DNA from: DASZVB01 sp036272055
GTDB taxonomy: Bacteria > Myxococcota_A > Polyangia > Polyangiales > Polyangiaceae
Assembly: GCA_036272055.1 (NCBI GenBank)
Contig: DATAZL010000125.1
Span: 28,383-92,382 of the forward strand
Direction: 5' to 3'
DNA length: 64,000 bases
How positions within the stretch are numbered: the first letter of the stretch is position 1; each line of letters opens with the position of its first letter. Positions 16,801-25,490 of this stretch are shown piece after piece. The notes beneath the pieces were generated by a model, which saw only the letters and a list, made by a program, of their open reading frames with translations, made no database searches and was not told the origin of the DNA. The position numbers and the translations under genes are program-made.

Positions 16801-19800
16801 CGAGCCCGGACAGCGCCGCGAGCTGCGCCGGTGACAGCGCCTGGATCTGCGCGAGCGTCAGGGCTGCGACCTGGGTGTCGACGAGCCCGCTGACCTGCGT
16901 CGTGCGGAGCGTCGCGATGAGGGAGGGCGGCATCGACGCGACCTGCGTCTCGGTGAGCGCCGAGAGTTGCGACGGCGTGAGCGCCGCGAACTGGTCGGAG
17001 CTGAACGCCGAGAAGTCGCTCAGCGGCATCGCCGCGACGACGTCGAGCGAGAGCTGCGCGACCTGCGTCGTGGTGAGCGCGGAGAGCTGGGCGGCAGAGA
17101 TCGCGCCGAACTGATCCGACGTGAGCGCATTGACGGCCCGGTTCGAGAGCGCGGCGAGCTGCGGGCCGCTGAGTGACGACATCTCCGCCGCGGTCAGGCC
17201 CGATACCGCGATGGTGGAGAGTGCCGCGACCTGACTCGGCGCGAGCGCGGCGAGCTGGGTCAGGGCGAACGCCGCGAGCTGGGTGTCGAGGAGCCCACCG
17301 ACCTCGTTCGTAGTGAGGCCGGCGACCTGGGTCGTGGTCAGACGCGAGACGAGCTCGGTCGGCAGAGCACCGATCTGCGCCGCCGTCATCGCCGAGAGCT
17401 TGGTCGTCGTGAGGGCGGCGAGCCCGGTCGTCGTCAATCCGGCAATCGCGGTGGTCGAAAGCGCGGCGAGCTGCGTCGTGTCGAGCGACGTGAGCTGAGC
17501 CGGAGTGAACGCCGCGACCTGCGTCGAGGTGAGCCCGAACGTCTCGGCGGCGGTCAGCGACGCGAGCTGCGCGCCGCCGAGCGCGCCGATCTGCGCCACC
17601 GTGAAGTCGCCGACCTGCGTCGCGGTGAGGCCGCGGAGCTGCGTCGACGTGAGGCCCGCGACCTGGGCGGGCGTCAGCGCGACGACCTGGCTGTCGCGGA
17701 GCGCGTTCATCTGCGTCGAGGTCAGGGCCGCGACCTGGGTCGCACCGAGCGACGCCACGTCGTCGATACCGAGGCCGCCGATGGCGGCGGCGGAGAGCGC
17801 CGAGACCTGGTTCGTCGTGAGGGCGCCGAGCTGCGCCAGCGACAGCGCGCCGACCTGGGTATCGACCAGCCCGGTGATCGCGGTCGTGGTGAACGCCGCG
17901 AGCGCCGCAGCGGAGAGCGACGCGAGCTGGGTCGTCGCGAGCTCGCGGAGCTGCGACGGCGTCACCGACCCGAGCTGTGCGGGGGTGAGCGCGGCGAGCG
18001 ACGCGACCGGCAGACCGTCGAAAGCCGTCGGGGAGAGGGCCGCCATCTGTCCGGTGGTCAGCGTCGCGAGCTGTCCGGCGGTGAGCGATGAGAGCTGCGT
18101 CGAGGTGAGGCCGCGCACCGTGGTCGTGGTGAGCGACGCGAACTGCGCGGGCGTCATCGCGGCGAGCTGGGTATCGACGAGGGCGCCGAGCGACGAGCCC
18201 GTCAAGCCGCGGAGCTGGTTCGTGGAGAGCGACGTGATCTGGGCGGCGGTCAGGCCGAGCACGGCGCTCGTCGTCAGGGCGGTGATCTGCGTCGAGGTCC
18301 AGGCCGCGAGCTGCGTCGCAGCGAACTCACCGACGTCGGTGCGCGTGAGCGAGCCGAGCTGCGTCGGGCTGAACGCGGCGACCTGGGTCGTGCTTAGCGT
18401 GGAGATCTGGCCGGCGTCGAGCTGGCTCACCGCAGCGGGGCTCAGGCCGCGGAGCTGCGTCGTGGTGAGCGTCGAAAGCTCGGCGGCGGAGAGCCCGCTC
18501 ACTGCCGTCGTGGTCATCGCGCCGAGCTCCGTCGCGGTCATCGCGCCGAGCTCGGTGACCGGCAGGGCTGCCACCTGTACGTCGGAGAGACCGGAGACCG
18601 CGGTCGGCGACAGCGCCGCGAACTGCGCAGTCGTGAACGACGAGAGCTGGGCCGGCGTGAATGCGGCCACCTGGGTGGACGAAAGTCCGCTCACCGCGGT
18701 CGTCGAGATCGCCGCGAGCTGCTGCCCGGTGAGCGCCGCGAGCTGCTCGCTGCTGAAGCCGCCGATCGCCGCGCCGGCCAGGCCGCGCACCTGGGTCGTC
18801 GTGAGCCCGGCGAGCTGCGCCGCGCCGAGGCCCTGGACGGCCGTGGCGGTCAGCGCAGCGAACTGCGACGAGGTCAGCGCTCCGAGCTCCGTCGTCGTGA
18901 GCGTGTTGACGTTGGTGCTCGAGAGGCCCGCGACCTGGGTGGCCGTCAGGGCGGCGAGCTGCGTGCTCGCGAGCGCGCCGAACCCGGTCGCGTCGAGGGA
19001 GCTGATGCCCGCCGCAGAGATGCCGCGGACCTGGGTCGTCGTGAGCGCCGAGAGCTGCGTCGTGGCGAGGGCGTCGGCGCCACCGAGGGTCAGCGCCTCG
19101 ATCTGCGCCGCCGAGAAGCCGCCGATCTGGGTCGTGCTGAGAGACGACACCTCCGTCGAGCTGAGGCCGAGGAGCTGCGAGACGCCGAGCACGCCGAGCT
19201 GCTTCGGGGTGAGCGCGCCGAGCTGGGTGGTGGTCAGGGAGCCGAGCTCGTCGAAGGTGAGCCCTCCGATGGCCGTCGTGCTCATTGCGGCGAGCTGCGT
19301 ATCGGTGATGGCGGCGAGCTGGGTCTGGGCGAGCGCCCGCACCACGGTACTCGTCAACCCGGCCGCCTGATTCGTCGTCAGTGACCCGAGCTGATCCTCG
19401 GTGAGGCCCTGGGCGGCGTTTGCGGTGAGAGCCCCGAGCTGGGTCGAGGTCAGCGCGGACACGGCGGTCGTCGTCAGCTCGAACACGTTGTCGGCGTCGA
19501 GGCCGCGGATCTGGGTGGTCGTCAGGGCCGCGAGCTGGGTCGACGACAGCGCCGCGAAGTGGGTCATGTCGAGCGCGCTCAGTGTCGTCGGCGAGACGCC
19601 GGTGAGCTGCGTCGTGGTGAGCGCCGCGGCCTGGGTCGTCGTGAGGCCGTTGATGGCGTCCGGCGTGAGGCCACCGAGCTGCGTCGAGGAGAACGTCGCG
19701 AGCTGCGTCGGTGCGAGACCAGCGAGCTGATCGCCGGTGAGCCCGGTGAGCTGCGCGAAGTTCAGCGCGGCGAGCTGCGTCGTCACGAGCGCGCCGAGCT

Positions 19801-22800
19801 GGGTCGTGGTCAGCGAGCCGAGCGCCCCGGGCGAGAGACCCGCGAGCATCGACGCGCTCACGGCTCCGAGCTGGGTAGGGGTCAGCGCGCCGAGCGCCGT
19901 CGGCGTGAGCCCGCGGAGGAGCGACGCGGTGAGGCTGCGGAGCTGGTTCGTGCCGAGCGCCGACATCTGCTCATCGGTCAGGCCGCCGAACGCCGAGGCG
20001 CTGAACGCGCTGAGCTGGGTCGGCGTGAGCGCCGCGAGCTGGGTGTTGGAGAGCTCGGACACGCCGCTCGACGTGATGCCGCCGAGCGCCGTCGAGGTGA
20101 TCGCGCCGAGCTGCGTGACGGAGAGCGCGCCGAGCTGGGTGTCGGCGAGCGCGGCGATCTCGGTATTCACCAGGCCGCGGAGCTGGCTCGTCGAGAGCGA
20201 CGTGATCTGCTGCTCGGTGAGCGCGCCGAGCGCCGACGTCGTGAGGGCACCGAGCTGGGTCGTGGTGAGGCCGGTGAGCTGCGTGGTCGTCAGGGACGCG
20301 ACCTGGTCCTGGCCGAGGCCGCGCATCGCGACCGGCGAGAGCGCGCCGAGCTGCGTCGAGGCGAACGCCGCAAGCTGTACGGTGGAGAGCGCCGTGAGCT
20401 CGGTGGCCATCAGCGCCGCGAGCTGCGTCGACACGAAGGCACCGAGCTGCGCGCCGGTGAGGCTTCCGAGAGCCGTCGTAGTGAGCGCGCGGAGCTGGGT
20501 TGAGATGAGCCCGCCGAGCTGCGTCGTGCTCAGCGACGCGACCTGGTCCGGAGTGAGGCCGGTGACGGCGTTCGCGCTCAGGGCGGCGATCTGGGTCGAC
20601 GCGAGCGCCGCGAGCTGCGTCACCGCGAGGCCGCCCACGCCGGTCGCCTGGAGCCCGACGAGGGTCGTCGTCGCGAGCGACGCGAGCTGGGTCGGGGCGA
20701 GCGCGCCGAGCACGGTGGTGGTCAGCGCGCCGAACTGGGCCGCGGCGAGGGCGCGCACCTGGGTGGTCGTCATCAGCGCGAGCTGATCGGTCGTCAGCCC
20801 CTTGAGCGCCGTCGCGGTGAAGCCGGCGATCTGCGTCGCGCCGAGCTCGCTGAACTCCGCGGCGGTGAGCTCGTTCACGTCGGTGCTCGTCAGGCCGCGG
20901 AGCTGCGTCGTGGTCAGCGCCGAGAGCTGCGTCGCGCTGAGCACGCCGATCTGCGTCGTGGAAAGCTCGCTCACCTGGGCGGCGCCGAGCCCGCGGATCT
21001 GGGTCGTCGTGAGGGCGGCGAGCTGCGCCGGCGTGATCCCGTCGATCGCCGTGGTCGTCAGGACCGCCAGCTGGGTCGCGGTGAGGCCGCCGAGCTGCGT
21101 CGTGGTGAGCGCCGCGGCCTGGGTCGAGGCCATACCGCGGAGCGCGGCGGCGCCGAGCGACGGCATCTGGGCGAGCGTGAACCCGCCGATCTGGGTGGTG
21201 CTCAGGGCGGCCATGCCCGACGCGGTGAGCCCGCCGACGGCGGTCGTCGCCAGTGCGGCAATCTGGGTGGTCGCAAGCGCGCCGAGCTGGGTGTCGACGA
21301 GCGCCGCGACCGCGGCCATCGACAGGCCGCGGAGCTGCGTCGTGCCGAGCGACGCGATCTGAGCCTCGTTGAGGCCGCTCATCGCCGGACCGACGAGCGC
21401 CGAGAACTGCGTCGAGCTGAGCGCGCCGAGCTCGGTCGTGGTGAGCGAGCCGATCGCGGTGCTGGTGAGCGAGCGGAGCTGCGTCGTGGTGAGCGCGGCG
21501 AGCTGGGCGGTGCTGAGCGACGTGAGGTCCGTCGCGTTCAGCGCGGTGACGGCCGCTCCGGACAAGCTCGCGACCTGGGTCGTGGTGAGCGTCGCGAGCT
21601 GGGTCGTCGTGAGGCCACCGATGCCCGACGTCGAGAGCTGCGACATCTGCGTCGTCTTCAGGACGTCGAGCTGGAGGGCGGTCAGCACGCCGACCTGCGA
21701 CGAGGTGAGCGCGCGCACCTGGACCGAGCTCAGGGCTCCGACCAGCGTCGTGGCCATGGCACCGACCTGGGTCGTCGGGAGGACGCCGATCTGCGCCGCG
21801 GTGAGGCCGCCGAGCGCGGTGGTCGTCAGCGCGTTGAACTGCGTCGTCGACAGCGCCGCCCACTGGGTGTCGACGAGCGCGCCGAGCTGCGAGCTGTGGA
21901 GGCCGGTGAGCTGCGACGTCCCGAGGACGGCGAGCTGGCCCTCGGAGAGCCCGGCGACGGCGCGCGACGTCAGCGAGCCGAGCTGGGTCGGCGACAGCGC
22001 GGCAAGCTCCGTCGCCACGAGCTGGCTCGTGTTGGTCGACGTGAGCCCGATGAGCTGCGTCTCGGTGAACGCGCCGAGCTGCGTCGAGCTGAGCGCCGCG
22101 AACTGGGACGAATCGAGCGCGGCCACGGCCATGCTCGTCAGACCACGGAGCTGGACGGTCGTCAGGGCGGCGAGCTGCGCGACGGTGAACCCGTCCACCG
22201 CCGTCGAGGTCAGCGCGGCGAGCTGCGTCGAGGCGAGCACCGAGACCTGGGTCGTGCTCAGCGACGACACCTGGTCCGCGCCGAGGCCGCGGAGCTGGGT
22301 CGACGTCATCGCCGCCAGCTGGTCGGACGTCAGTGACGCGGCGAGGGTCCCGCTGAGCGCGTTCATCTGCACGGCGGTCAGCCCGACGATCGTCGTGCCC
22401 GGGAGCGCCGTCAGCTGGGTCGTCGAGAGTGCGTCCACCGCGGTGGTCGTCAGCGAGCCGAGCTGTACCGTCGAGAGGCCGCGGAGCTGGGACGTCGAGA
22501 GCGCCGCGACCTGATCTTCGGTCAGCCCGGTCAGCGCGACCTGCGTCAGACCCGCCATCTGTTCGGGAGTCAGCGCGCTCACCTTGTCGGCGGTGAGCGC
22601 CGACACCGCGGTCGACGTGAGCCCGCGGAGCGCGGTGCTGCTCAGCGACGTCACCTGCGTCGTGCTGAGGGCGTCCATCGCCGACTGGTCGAACGCGCCG
22701 ACCTGCACCGCGGTGAGGCTTCCGAGCTGCGTCGAGTCGAGCGCCGCGAGCTGGTTCGCGGTGAGCCCGCGGACCGCGTCGGTGGCGAGCGACGCGATCT

Positions 22801-24298
22801 GCGTCGCGGTGAGCGCATCCACGCTCGCGACGGACATCACCGAGATCTGGTCACCGGTGAGCCCGCGGATCGCCGACGACGTGAGCGACGCGAGCTTCGC
22901 CGGCGCGAGCGCGGCGAGCTGGTCGTCCCCCATCGCGGCGAGCTCCGACGCCGTCAAGCCGCCGAGCTGGGTCGTCGTGAGCGCCGACACCTGCGTCGCG
23001 GTCAGCGCCGCGAACGCCGTCGTCGTAAGCGAGCCGAGCTGGGTCGCGGTGAGGCCGCCCATCTGCGTCGTCGTGAGGGACGACAGCTGGTCCTCTGCGA
23101 TGCCGCGGATCGCCAGGGCCTGGAGCGCGGAGAGCTGCGACGACGAGAGCGCGCGGATCTGCTCGGGGGTGAGCCGCGCGACGATGACGTTCGTGAGCCC
23201 CTTGAGCTGGGTCGACGACAGGGCCGCGACCTGGACCGTGCCGAGCGCGGTGAACGCCGTCGTCGTGAGCGCGCCGAGCTGGATCGCGCTGAACCCGATG
23301 ATCTGCCCCGTCCCGAGGGACGCGACCTGGGTGTCGGCGAGCCCCGGAATCGCCGCGACGGAGAGCGCCGAGATCTGCGTCGCATTCAGGGCGGAGAGCT
23401 GATTCAGGCTGAGCTCGCCGACCTGGGTGCGATTGAAGCCCGCGACCTGCCCGGGAGTGAACGCGGCGAGCTGGACGACGGAGAAGCCGTCGATGGCCGT
23501 CGTCGTCAGCGCGCCGATCTGCGCGCCGGAGAGCCCGCCGAGCTGTAACGGATCGAGCGCGCCGATCTGGCCACCGTCGAGGCCGGGGATCGCCGTGACG
23601 GACAGCGCAGCGAGCTGCGACGAGGTGAGCGCGGCGAGGAGCGTCGCGCTCAGCAGCGAGACGTCGCTGCTCGTCAGGCCGGCGAGCTGCGCAGCGGTCA
23701 GGGCGACGAGCTGCGTCGTCGAGAGCGCTCCGAACTGCGTCGTGTCGAACGCGGAGAGCTCCGTACGCGTGAGCCCCTTCATCTGCGTCGTCAGCAGCGC
23801 CGCGAGCTGCGACGGCAGAAAAGCCTGAGCCAGCGTGCCGAGGGCGCCGACCTGGGCGGAGCTGAGCCCGCCGAGCTGTGTCGTCGAGAGCGACGCGATC
23901 TGGTCCGAGCTCAGCCCCTTCACCTGCGTCGTCGTGAAGAGACCGACCTGGGTGCTCGTCAGCGACGTGAGCTGCGTCGCCGTGAGCTGGGACATCTCCG
24001 TGTACGCGATCTGGGCGAGCTGGGTCGTCGTCAGCGCGGCGATGTCGGCGGCGCTGACCGACGCGAGCTGCTCTGCCGCCAGCGCGTGGAACTGTGCCGC
24101 GCTGAAGTCGAGCATCTGACTGACGCTCAGCACCGAGACCTGCGGGGACGTCAGCGACCCGACCTGCGTCGTGCTCAGCGCGGCGAGCTGCGACGCGAGC
24201 AGCTCGGAGAAATCGTCTGCCGAGACGCTCTGCAGATCCGTGGTCGACAGACTCGCGATCTGCTGCGTGCTGTAGGACGAGATACGGGTGACGGTCAT
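13844..24298 (-). CDS. giant octapeptide-repeat protein, about 3,484 residues
   Basis: Not a family I can name with certainty. Nearly the whole protein repeats the octapeptide x-L-(T/S)-x-x-Q-(L/I/V)-x, about 430 times, rich in Thr, Ser, Leu, Ala and Gln, with few charged residues and no cysteine that I noticed. (T/S)-x-x-Q looks like a helix capping box, so each unit may be a short helical turn in a solenoid; a beta-solenoid is also possible. I chose ATG 24298 (TVTRISSYS) because repeats begin at once; ATG 24367 is an alternative. Neither start gives a signal peptide, and no C-terminal anchor is seen. It is followed by a GT41 enzyme, so it is probably glycosylated. Confidence 0.9.
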   Translation of the reverse strand: MTVTRISSYSTQQIASLSTTDLQSVSADDFSELLASQLAALSTTQVGSLTSPQVSVLSVSQMLDFSAAQFHALAAEQLASVSAADIAALTTTQLAQIAYTEMSQLTATQLTSLTSTQVGLFTTTQVKGLSSDQIASLSTTQLGGLSSAQVGALGTLAQAFLPSQLAALLTTQMKGLTRTELSAFDTTQFGALSTTQLVALTAAQLAGLTSSDVSLLSATLLAALTSSQLAALSVTAIPGLDGGQIGALDPLQLGGLSGAQIGALTTTAIDGFSVVQLAAFTPGQVAGFNRTQVGELSLNQLSALNATQISALSVAAIPGLADTQVASLGTGQIIGFSAIQLGALTTTAFTALGTVQVAALSSTQLKGLTNVIVARLTPEQIRALSSSQLSALQALAIRGIAEDQLSSLTTTQMGGLTATQLGSLTTTAFAALTATQVSALTTTQLGGLTASELAAMGDDQLAALAPAKLASLTSSAIRGLTGDQISVMSVASVDALTATQIASLATDAVRGLTANQLAALDSTQLGSLTAVQVGAFDQSAMDALSTTQVTSLSSTALRGLTSTAVSALTADKVSALTPEQMAGLTQVALTGLTEDQVAALSTSQLRGLSTVQLGSLTTTAVDALSTTQLTALPGTTIVGLTAVQMNALSGTLAASLTSDQLAAMTSTQLRGLGADQVSSLSTTQVSVLASTQLAALTSTAVDGFTVAQLAALTTVQLRGLTSMAVAALDSSQFAALSSTQLGAFTETQLIGLTSTNTSQLVATELAALSPTQLGSLTSRAVAGLSEGQLAVLGTSQLTGLHSSQLGALVDTQWAALSTTQFNALTTTALGGLTAAQIGVLPTTQVGAMATTLVGALSSVQVRALTSSQVGVLTALQLDVLKTTQMSQLSTSGIGGLTTTQLATLTTTQVASLSGAAVTALNATDLTSLSTAQLAALTTTQLRSLTSTAIGSLTTTELGALSSTQFSALVGPAMSGLNEAQIASLGTTQLRGLSMAAVAALVDTQLGALATTQIAALATTAVGGLTASGMAALSTTQIGGFTLAQMPSLGAAALRGMASTQAAALTTTQLGGLTATQLAVLTTTAIDGITPAQLAALTTTQIRGLGAAQVSELSTTQIGVLSATQLSALTTTQLRGLTSTDVNELTAAEFSELGATQIAGFTATALKGLTTDQLALMTTTQVRALAAAQFGALTTTVLGALAPTQLASLATTTLVGLQATGVGGLAVTQLAALASTQIAALSANAVTGLTPDQVASLSTTQLGGLISTQLRALTTTALGSLTGAQLGAFVSTQLAALMATELTALSTVQLAAFASTQLGALSPVAMRGLGQDQVASLTTTQLTGLTTTQLGALTTSALGALTEQQITSLSTSQLRGLVNTEIAALADTQLGALSVTQLGAITSTALGGITSSGVSELSNTQLAALTPTQLSAFSASAFGGLTDEQMSALGTNQLRSLTASLLRGLTPTALGALTPTQLGAVSASMLAGLSPGALGSLTTTQLGALVTTQLAALNFAQLTGLTGDQLAGLAPTQLATFSSTQLGGLTPDAINGLTTTQAAALTTTQLTGVSPTTLSALDMTHFAALSSTQLAALTTTQIRGLDADNVFELTTTAVSALTSTQLGALTANAAQGLTEDQLGSLTTNQAAGLTSTVVRALAQTQLAAITDTQLAAMSTTAIGGLTFDELGSLTTTQLGALTPKQLGVLGVSQLLGLSSTEVSSLSTTQIGGFSAAQIEALTLGGADALATTQLSALTTTQVRGISAAGISSLDATGFGALASTQLAALTATQVAGLSSTNVNTLTTTELGALTSSQFAALTATAVQGLGAAQLAGLTTTQVRGLAGAAIGGFSSEQLAALTGQQLAAISTTAVSGLSSTQVAAFTPAQLSSFTTAQFAALSPTAVSGLSDVQVAALPVTELGAMTATELGAMTTTAVSGLSAAELSTLTTTQLRGLSPAAVSQLDAGQISTLSTTQVAAFSPTQLGSLTRTDVGEFAATQLAAWTSTQITALTTSAVLGLTAAQITSLSTNQLRGLTGSSLGALVDTQLAAMTPAQFASLTTTTVRGLTSTQLSSLTAGQLATLTTGQMAALSPTAFDGLPVASLAALTPAQLGSVTPSQLRELATTQLASLSAAALAAFTTTAITGLVDTQVGALSLAQLGALTTNQVSALSAAAIGGLGIDDVASLGATQVAALTSTQMNALRDSQVVALTPAQVAGLTSTQLRGLTATQVGDFTVAQIGALGGAQLASLTAAETFGLTSTQVAAFTPAQLTSLDTTQLAALSTTAIAGLTTTGLAALTTTKLSAMTAAQIGALPTELVSRLTTTQVAGLTTNEVGGLLDTQLAAFALTQLAALAPSQVAALSTIAVSGLTAAEMSSLSGPQLAALSNRAVNALTSDQFGAISAAQLSALTTTQVAQLSLDVVAAMPLSDFSAFSSDQFAALTPSQLSALTETQVASMPPSLIATLRTTQVSGLVDTQVAALTLAQIQALSPAQLAALSGLGVSGFSLDAIGALTSTQLGALSAAQIGSLSQDQVSALGPAQVQALATTQLRSLAPSQVSAMTEDQVAALTATQIGDLGAVQLGALADTQVAALGAAQLAALQTGQIGALSTTGIRGLTAAELGTLTTRQLASMTSVQFGALTTDQIGTLTTTQMGVLTAVELSGVATTQAAVLTSAQIAAMNATQLASLSTRAVSGLTTTQIASFTTTRLAQLTPAQIASLTTTQVGVLSVGQVAGLTTTQIAGLTGTEIAAFDTNQLRVLTIAQVGALTAPQLDAFTSTEVSALANTQLVALAPTQIASLGTTGIPGLTTTAFAALTTRQLGALTAVQTGALTTTQAATLTPAELLALSTTGINGFTSTLVSALTPAQLTSLTTTQLGSLSPDGITGLLPAQFAALPATGFAALTPLELSGLTTTQVQALPTTRIAAFNTTQLPGLTPATLGSLTAAQVLSLTTTELANLAPGQIAGFDSTQVAVLRANQIAALATTQVAALSSTGISGLTPAGFAALSGDQLAALTPRQLGSLTSTQAAALTVPILSALTLAQVNGFSSTDVGALGVAQLAALSTNQVASLSSTGIGGLTAAQMGSLATTQLAALTNAQIAALSTAAVSGLTSNLIGALSSTQLASLSGTGVAALTTTVVSALTTTQMALLTETEINGLASSQVAALSTTQVGALSEDQVASLSTTGVTGITSSQVAALTTTQLAALSVDQVGALSGTAISGLTATAFATLSTEQFVSLSSTGITGLSATQIASLTTDQLELLSGAELSGLTPVQVGALSPTQFAALLPEQVGALSSTGVTGLTATHFGEITSTQFAGLTSTELGSLTTTQIGFLSTTQITALTPAQLAGLQRLQIRALGPAQLAAVSTTQLRSLSGTQISNLTATEFQALSADQLGTLTADQVGVLTAAQLGAFADSMNSLVATQLTQITTTTMTMLSAATIRSLTTTTIESLGGAQLAALTPDQIASMSDEQVEALADALV
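13980..24260 (-). repeat. 24-base (octapeptide) repeat array with 240-base super-repeat
   Basis: The Gln-position codon recurs every 24 bases. From 14521 to 23761 the phase is exact: 9,240 bases = 385 x 24, and intermediate points (15361, 16561, 17161, 18361, 19201, 20281, 21481, 22561, 23161) all agree. Single-codon slips occur only near the ends: a seven-residue unit around 23801-23835 and another around 14010-14035. Every ten units (240 bases) two marker units have Ala or Gly for Gln and end in Gly, spaced 4 and 6 units apart. Units differ strongly at DNA level, so this is not a young satellite. Confidence 0.9.
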
Positions 24299-24682
24299 CG
24301 AGAACGCGATCGTGCCGGGACGCGGGCGACGGCCTGCCCCGGATATCGAAAAATGCCACGCCCGCACGAGTGTCGCTCGCGAAAACGCCGTGAAAAACGC
24401 ACGCCGTTCACGTCAATCCAATGACGGTCGCGCACCTCCGTCGGTGTTGAGCGAAGCCGTGTGGGAGCACACACCACACAGTCGTCGGCTCTCTTATCGG
24501 GGAGCCCTCTTCGTCGCGGTCGTCGGCGCGCGTCGCTTTGCGATGCCCATGCGTAAGTAAGCTCCGTATCCGAACGCCCACGGACGCCGAGCGGCGAGCC
24601 GCCGGTAATTCGCGCCGCGATGGGAGCCCCCATCTACGCCCCGTCGAACGCATCGACCCGGTGTCATGCTGCGTCCCACGTC
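24299..24682. other. divergent intergenic region between giant repeat gene and DJ-1-like gene
   Basis: About 380 bases without a supported gene. It should hold the promoters for the two-gene repeat/glycosyltransferase unit (minus strand) and for the DJ-1-like gene (plus strand). A minus-strand TTGACG at about 24410-24415 resembles a -35 box, but no convincing -10 follows at the right distance. I saw no strong inverted repeat. A short open frame on the plus strand here has no protein-like features. Confidence 0.5.
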
Positions 24683-25441
24683 ATGAAGAAGGTCCTGGTT
24701 CCGCTTCCCTCGTACGGCTTCGATCCGACGGAGTCCGCCGTGCCCTGGAGCCGGCTAAAGCGAGCGGGACACGTGCTGACATTTGCAACACCGTCGGGGA
24801 AGGTCGCGGAGGCGGACCGGTGCATGGTCACCGGCGTCGAGCTCCCGAGATTGTTGCGCGCGTCACTTATGGCGGAGCCCGACGCGGTCGCTCGCTATCA
24901 CGAGATGGCGGGGTCGACCGAGTTCCTGAACCCGATCAGCTACTCGTCGATCGACCCTGACGGGTACGACGCGCTCCTCTTGCCGGGCGGCCACGACAAG
25001 GGGATGCGCGAGTATCTCGAGGACGACCGGCTCAAGTCCGCGGTCGCGCAGTTCTTCGCCGACGGCAAGGTCGTCGGAGCCATCTGCCACGGGACGCTGC
25101 TCGCGGCGCGCTCGCGCAAGAGCGAGAAATCCGTGCTCTGGGGCCGAAAGACGACCGGGCTCACCCGCCGGCAGGAGCTGGTCGCGTGGTGGCTCACGCG
25201 GTTCACGCTGGGCGACTACTACCGTACCTACCCGCTCCCCATGGCCGACGAGCTGATCATGAATCTTCGTTCACCTGACGACTACGCCGCCGGCCCGGGG
25301 TTCCCCATCCCCCTCGAGCGCGATAGCAATACGCGCCTCGATGCCGGCTTCACGGTACGGGACGACAATTATCTGTCGGCGCGCTGGCCGGGAGACGCCC
25401 ACCGCTTCGCCGATGAGCTCAACGGAATGCTCCTCACCTAG
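24683..25441 (+). CDS. DJ-1/PfpI (Hsp31-like) type 1 glutamine amidotransferase-like protein
   Basis: 252 residues from ATG 24683 (KKVLVPLPSYGFDP); longer frames add an unlikely tail. The nucleophile elbow is VGAICHGTLLAA with Cys135 and His136, after LLLPGGHDKGMREY, which together identify the DJ-1/PfpI superfamily. Members act as chaperones, glyoxalases or amidases of damaged molecules. Its size and PWSRLKRAGH N-terminus are closer to the Hsp31-type group than to PfpI protease. It is divergent from the giant repeat gene and stands just before the metal-efflux regulator genes, with no sign of being part of either. Confidence 0.82.
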   Translation: MKKVLVPLPSYGFDPTESAVPWSRLKRAGHVLTFATPSGKVAEADRCMVTGVELPRLLRASLMAEPDAVARYHEMAGSTEFLNPISYSSIDPDGYDALLLPGGHDKGMREYLEDDRLKSAVAQFFADGKVVGAICHGTLLAARSRKSEKSVLWGRKTTGLTRRQELVAWWLTRFTLGDYYRTYPLPMADELIMNLRSPDDYAAGPGFPIPLERDSNTRLDAGFTVRDDNYLSARWPGDAHRFADELNGMLLT

Positions 25442-25490
25442 CGCGGGTTAAGAGAGCTTCCGCTTCAACCCCCAGCCGATCCCGGATTTC

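Noticed and set aside
13763..16834. Open frame of 1,023 codons on the plus strand (and others at 17505-19370, 19559-20503, 21369-22514)
   Set aside because: They mirror the 24-base repeats of the minus-strand gene: G/C-rich codons give no stops on the other strand. Their Arg/Glu/Gly-rich translation shows the same 8-residue period but no leader, ribosome site or fold-like pattern.
13980..24260. CRISPR array or tandem satellite
   Set aside because: There are 24-base periods but no conserved direct repeat with unique spacers, and the units form one continuous reading frame with protein-level conservation.
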